The position numbers were made by a program, and so were the translations under genes. Below are positions 13,565 to 13,669 of a DNA stretch of 13,669 nucleotides, piece after piece. Each line of letters opens with the position of its first letter. The stretch's first letter is position 1. Source of the stretch: Pseudomonadota bacterium (GTDB lineage Bacteria > Pseudomonadota > Alphaproteobacteria > Rhizobiales > Xanthobacteraceae); the NCBI GenBank assembly GCA_023417665.1, contig JAEZFA010000334.1:1-13669 (forward strand), in the 5' to 3' direction. The notes beneath the pieces were generated by a model. The model saw only the letters and a program-made list of their open reading frames with translations. It was not told where the DNA came from and did not search any database.

Positions 13565-13669
13565 ATGTCCACGGCAGCAAGGCGCGCGATCGTCATCGGC
13601 GGATCGCTTGCGGGCTTGTTCGCCGGCCTGTTTCTGCGGCGGGTTGGCTGGGACGTAACGGTCCACGAA
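13565..13669 (+). CDS. FAD-dependent monooxygenase, N-terminal fragment (runs off window)
   Basis: Only 35 codons are visible, starting at the ATG at 13565 and open to the last base. RRAIVIGGSLAGLFAGLFLRR followed by VGWDVTVHE is a Rossmann dinucleotide-binding fold: a Gly-rich loop (GGSLAG), an alpha helix and a second strand ending in the acidic residue that binds the FAD ribose. The GGS(L/I)xGL form is usual in class A flavin aromatic hydroxylases of the UbiH/PheA/2,6-dihydroxypyridine 3-hydroxylase group. Such enzymes use NAD(P)H and O2 to hydroxylate an activated aromatic ring, which would follow naturally from a molybdenum-enzyme hydroxylation. It lies in tandem with the VOC gene. The exact family needs the rest of the gene. 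Confidence 0.8.
   Translation, partial: MSTAARRAIVIGGSLAGLFAGLFLRRVGWDVTVHE

Noticed and set aside
1..13669. CRISPR arrays, toxin-antitoxin pairs, anti-phage systems or large direct repeats
   Set aside because: No regularly spaced repeats, cas-like genes or defence domains were seen on either strand; the repeats found are the IS ends and promoter palindromes.

Overview
The window looks like chromosomal DNA of an alphaproteobacterium, most likely from the Hyphomicrobiales (Bradyrhizobium/Rhodopseudomonas/Afipia-like). This is inferred from the GC-rich coding sequence, the Tat-type leaders on solute-binding proteins, the IS3-family element with an A7 frameshift site, and a molybdenum hydroxylase clustered with LIV-type ABC transporters. 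No rRNA or intact tRNA is present to confirm it.

Left part (about 1-3.7 kb) looks like an accessory, eroded region. It holds a small cupin gene (+), an IS3-family element (about 856-2114, minus strand) whose orfB has a one-base frameshift, and the first 40 codons of a Tat-secreted solute-binding protein gene cut by that element. A divergent LacI/GntR-type repressor follows, with a perfect 16-bp palindromic operator between the two divergent starts. Removing the IS and one 3-bp target copy makes the broken binding-protein frame continue for another 40 codons before a stop. The segment ends with a decayed tRNA-Phe-like sequence and a short terminator, where base composition and gene style change.

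Right part (3.7-13.7 kb) is an orderly catabolic locus. On the minus strand, reading from 12185 down to 3725, is a probable eight-gene operon: FAD subunit, 2Fe-2S subunit and molybdopterin subunit of a xanthine dehydrogenase/CO dehydrogenase-family hydroxylase, then a Tat-exported substrate-binding protein, LivH- and LivM-type permeases, and LivG- and LivF-type ATPases. Most junctions are tight: 4-nt overlaps at livM/livG and livG/livF, and gaps of 2-7 nt at three others. Divergently, on the plus strand, are a TetR-family regulator, a vicinal-oxygen-chelate (VOC) protein and the start of an FAD-dependent aromatic-ring monooxygenase that runs off the window.

The inferred logic is uptake of a small organic substrate by the ABC transporter, hydroxylation with water-derived oxygen by the molybdenum enzyme, then further hydroxylation by the flavin monooxygenase and possible ring chemistry by the VOC protein. 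Degradation of an N-heteroaromatic or similar aromatic acid would fit, but the substrate cannot be read from sequence. The control region between tetR and the operon contains a TTGACA-N17-TCTAGT promoter with a perfect inverted repeat in its spacer. A second palindrome there, TTATC-N4-GATAA in the context TTATTTATC-N4-GATAA, recurs upstream of the VOC gene, suggesting both arms are co-regulated.
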